Assembly (NCBI GenBank): GCA_003695865.1
Contig: RFGQ01000658.1
Span: forward strand, 1-6,821
Source of the DNA: Gemmatimonadota bacterium
GTDB taxonomy: Bacteria; Gemmatimonadota; Gemmatimonadetes; Longimicrobiales; Gaopeijiaceae
DNA length: 6,821 nt
Reading direction: 5' to 3'
Each line of letters begins with the position of its first letter. Positions within the stretch are counted from its first letter, which is position 1. Shown here one piece after another: positions 6,145 through 6,821 of this stretch. A program made the translations under genes and the position numbers. The notes beneath the pieces are model-generated. The model was not told where the DNA came from, ran no database searches, and worked only from the letters and a program-made list of their open reading frames with translations.

Positions 6145-6360
6145 ATGAACGCAGAGACGATCCGGGTCCGACTGAACGGCAAGGAGCGCGAGGTGCCCGC
6201 GGGGCTCAGCGTGAAGGGGCTGCTCGAGTGGCTCGAGCTCAATCCCCTGCTCGTCGTGGTCGAGCGCAACCGCGAGATTCTCGCGCGCGAGACGTTCGCG
6301 GACGTGATCGTGGAAGAGAACGACCAGCTCGAGCTGGTCCACTTCGTCGGCGGAGGCTGA
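6145..6360 (+). CDS. thiS: Sulfur carrier protein ThiS
   Basis: ThiS is a small ubiquitin-fold protein whose C-terminal glycine is adenylated and converted to a thiocarboxylate, which gives sulfur to ThiG for the thiazole ring. The product is 71 residues, close to the usual 65-70. It has the typical order: IRVRLNGKEREVP at the N-terminus, LSVKGLLEWLEL helix, VVVERNREILARE strand with the conserved ERN, then ENDQLELVHFVGGG. The C-terminus ends in three glycines, giving the required diglycine end. The start is ATG 6145, 16 bp after the preceding stop, with GAAGGGA about a dozen bases upstream. It sits between the ThiE/TenI gene and thiG, its direct partner. Confidence 0.95.
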   Translation: MNAETIRVRLNGKEREVPAGLSVKGLLEWLELNPLLVVVERNREILARETFADVIVEENDQLELVHFVGGG

Positions 6361-6374
6361 ACCGCCGGCGCACG

Positions 6375-6380
6375 AGGAGG
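6375..6380 (+). promoter_or_regulatory. Consensus Shine-Dalgarno fixing the GTG start of thiG
   Basis: AGGAGG lies 6 bases before GTG 6387. This perfect site decides the thiG start. It means the protein carries about 16 acidic, threonine-rich residues before the point where ThiG proteins usually begin (FRIADREFGSRL). Confidence 0.7.
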
Positions 6381-6386
6381 ACAGAC

Positions 6387-6821
6387 GTGACGGACGAAGC
6401 CGTGGCGACCACGCCCGACGAGACGCTCGATACGCCCTTCCGCATCGCCGACCGCGAGTTCGGCTCGCGCCTCATCGTCGGAACGGGCAAGTACGCCGAC
6501 AACGAAACCATGGTGCGCGCCATCCGCGCCAGCGGCGCCGAGATGGTGACGGTGGCCGTGCGGCGTATCGACCTCGACCGCACCAAGGAAGAGGGCATCC
6601 TCTATCATCTGGATCCCGAGGAGTTCTTCCTGCTGGCCAACACCGCCGGGTGCTACACCGCCGAGGACGCGATCCGCTACGCCCGCCTGGCCCGCGCCGC
6701 GGGTTTCAACGAGTGGCTCAAGCTCGAGGTGATCGGAGACCAGCAGACGCTGCTTCCCGACACCGAGGCCACGCTCGAGGCGGCGCGCGTGCTCGTGGAC
6801 GAGGGCTTCACGGTGATGGCC
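6387..6821 (+). CDS. thiG: Thiazole synthase ThiG (3' end outside window)
   Basis: ThiG condenses deoxyxylulose phosphate, dehydroglycine and the ThiS thiocarboxylate into the thiazole phosphate of thiamine. The first 145 residues are present, more than half of a usual 255-residue ThiG. Recognisable blocks are FGSRLIVGTGKY (25-36), the MVTVAVRRID strand (53-62), LANTAGCYTAEDA (83-95) and WLKLEVIGDQQTLLPD (110-125). K112 in the KLEVIGD block is the lysine that forms the Schiff base with the sugar phosphate. The frame runs open to the last base of the window, so truncation is only by the window edge. The N-terminus is about 16 residues longer than in the family's common form, supported by a consensus Shine-Dalgarno. 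It is the third thiamine gene in a row, 26 bp after thiS. Confidence 0.96.
   Translation, partial: MTDEAVATTPDETLDTPFRIADREFGSRLIVGTGKYADNETMVRAIRASGAEMVTVAVRRIDLDRTKEEGILYHLDPEEFFLLANTAGCYTAEDAIRYARLARAAGFNEWLKLEVIGDQQTLLPDTEATLEAARVLVDEGFTVMA

Noticed and set aside
6100..6386. Possible TPP riboswitch before thiS or thiG
   Set aside because: No CTGAGA-type or other conserved TPP aptamer sequence is visible, and the gaps of 16 and 26 bp are too short to hold one.
4743..6608. A long minus-strand open frame (621 codons) and a second of 510 codons at 4810-6342
   Set aside because: Both are antisense to fmt, the ThiE/TenI gene, thiS and thiG, all of which have full family motifs. The translations are low-complexity and have no recognisable domain.

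Overview
The window is a GC-rich bacterial chromosomal segment (roughly 70 percent G+C by eye, with nearly every third codon position G or C). It is densely coding and is mostly housekeeping. I see no insertion sequence, phage gene, CRISPR array, tRNA or rRNA. The organism cannot be fixed from this alone. Two things suggest a GC-rich member of the Gemmatimonadota or a neighbouring FCB-type lineage: a TACCTTTG box directly before the leaderless-looking start of tgt, which matches the Bacteroidetes-type -7 element TAnnTTTG, and the general protein style. This placement is an inference.

Layout. Positions 1-82 hold the C-terminal tail of an unrecognised cysteine-containing protein. After a 141-bp gap with one strong hairpin (154-175), 224-1102 (+) encodes a class III nucleotidyl cyclase domain followed by a C-terminal FHA domain. 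Convergent with it, 13 bp stop to stop, is 1116-2264 (-). This is an uncommon-looking protein with an N-terminal cytoplasmic region, a predicted two-helix membrane hairpin and a C-terminal cupin with all of its metal ligands.

A 184-bp divergent intergenic region (2265-2448) separates that gene from a long rightward run of co-directional genes: tgt (2449-3597), yajC (3619-3963), def (3968-4489), fmt (4486-5442), a ThiE/TenI-family gene (5439-6128), thiS (6145-6360) and thiG (6387 to beyond the window end). Gaps are 26 bp or less, and def/fmt and fmt/thiE overlap by 4 bp. The run looks like one transcription unit with translational coupling.

Functions in the run. Tgt makes the preQ1-for-guanine exchange in tRNA. 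YajC is the accessory subunit of the SecDF translocase complex. Fmt and Def add and remove the formyl group of the initiator methionine. ThiS, ThiG and the TenI-like protein together build the thiazole half of thiamine. The ThiE/TenI-family protein lacks several residues typical of ThiE, and its neighbours favour a thiazole tautomerase role.

Nothing here is a clearly new system. The items most worth a second look are the membrane-hairpin cupin, the cyclase-FHA protein, the TAnnTTTG/leaderless tgt start, and the degenerate ThiE active site.
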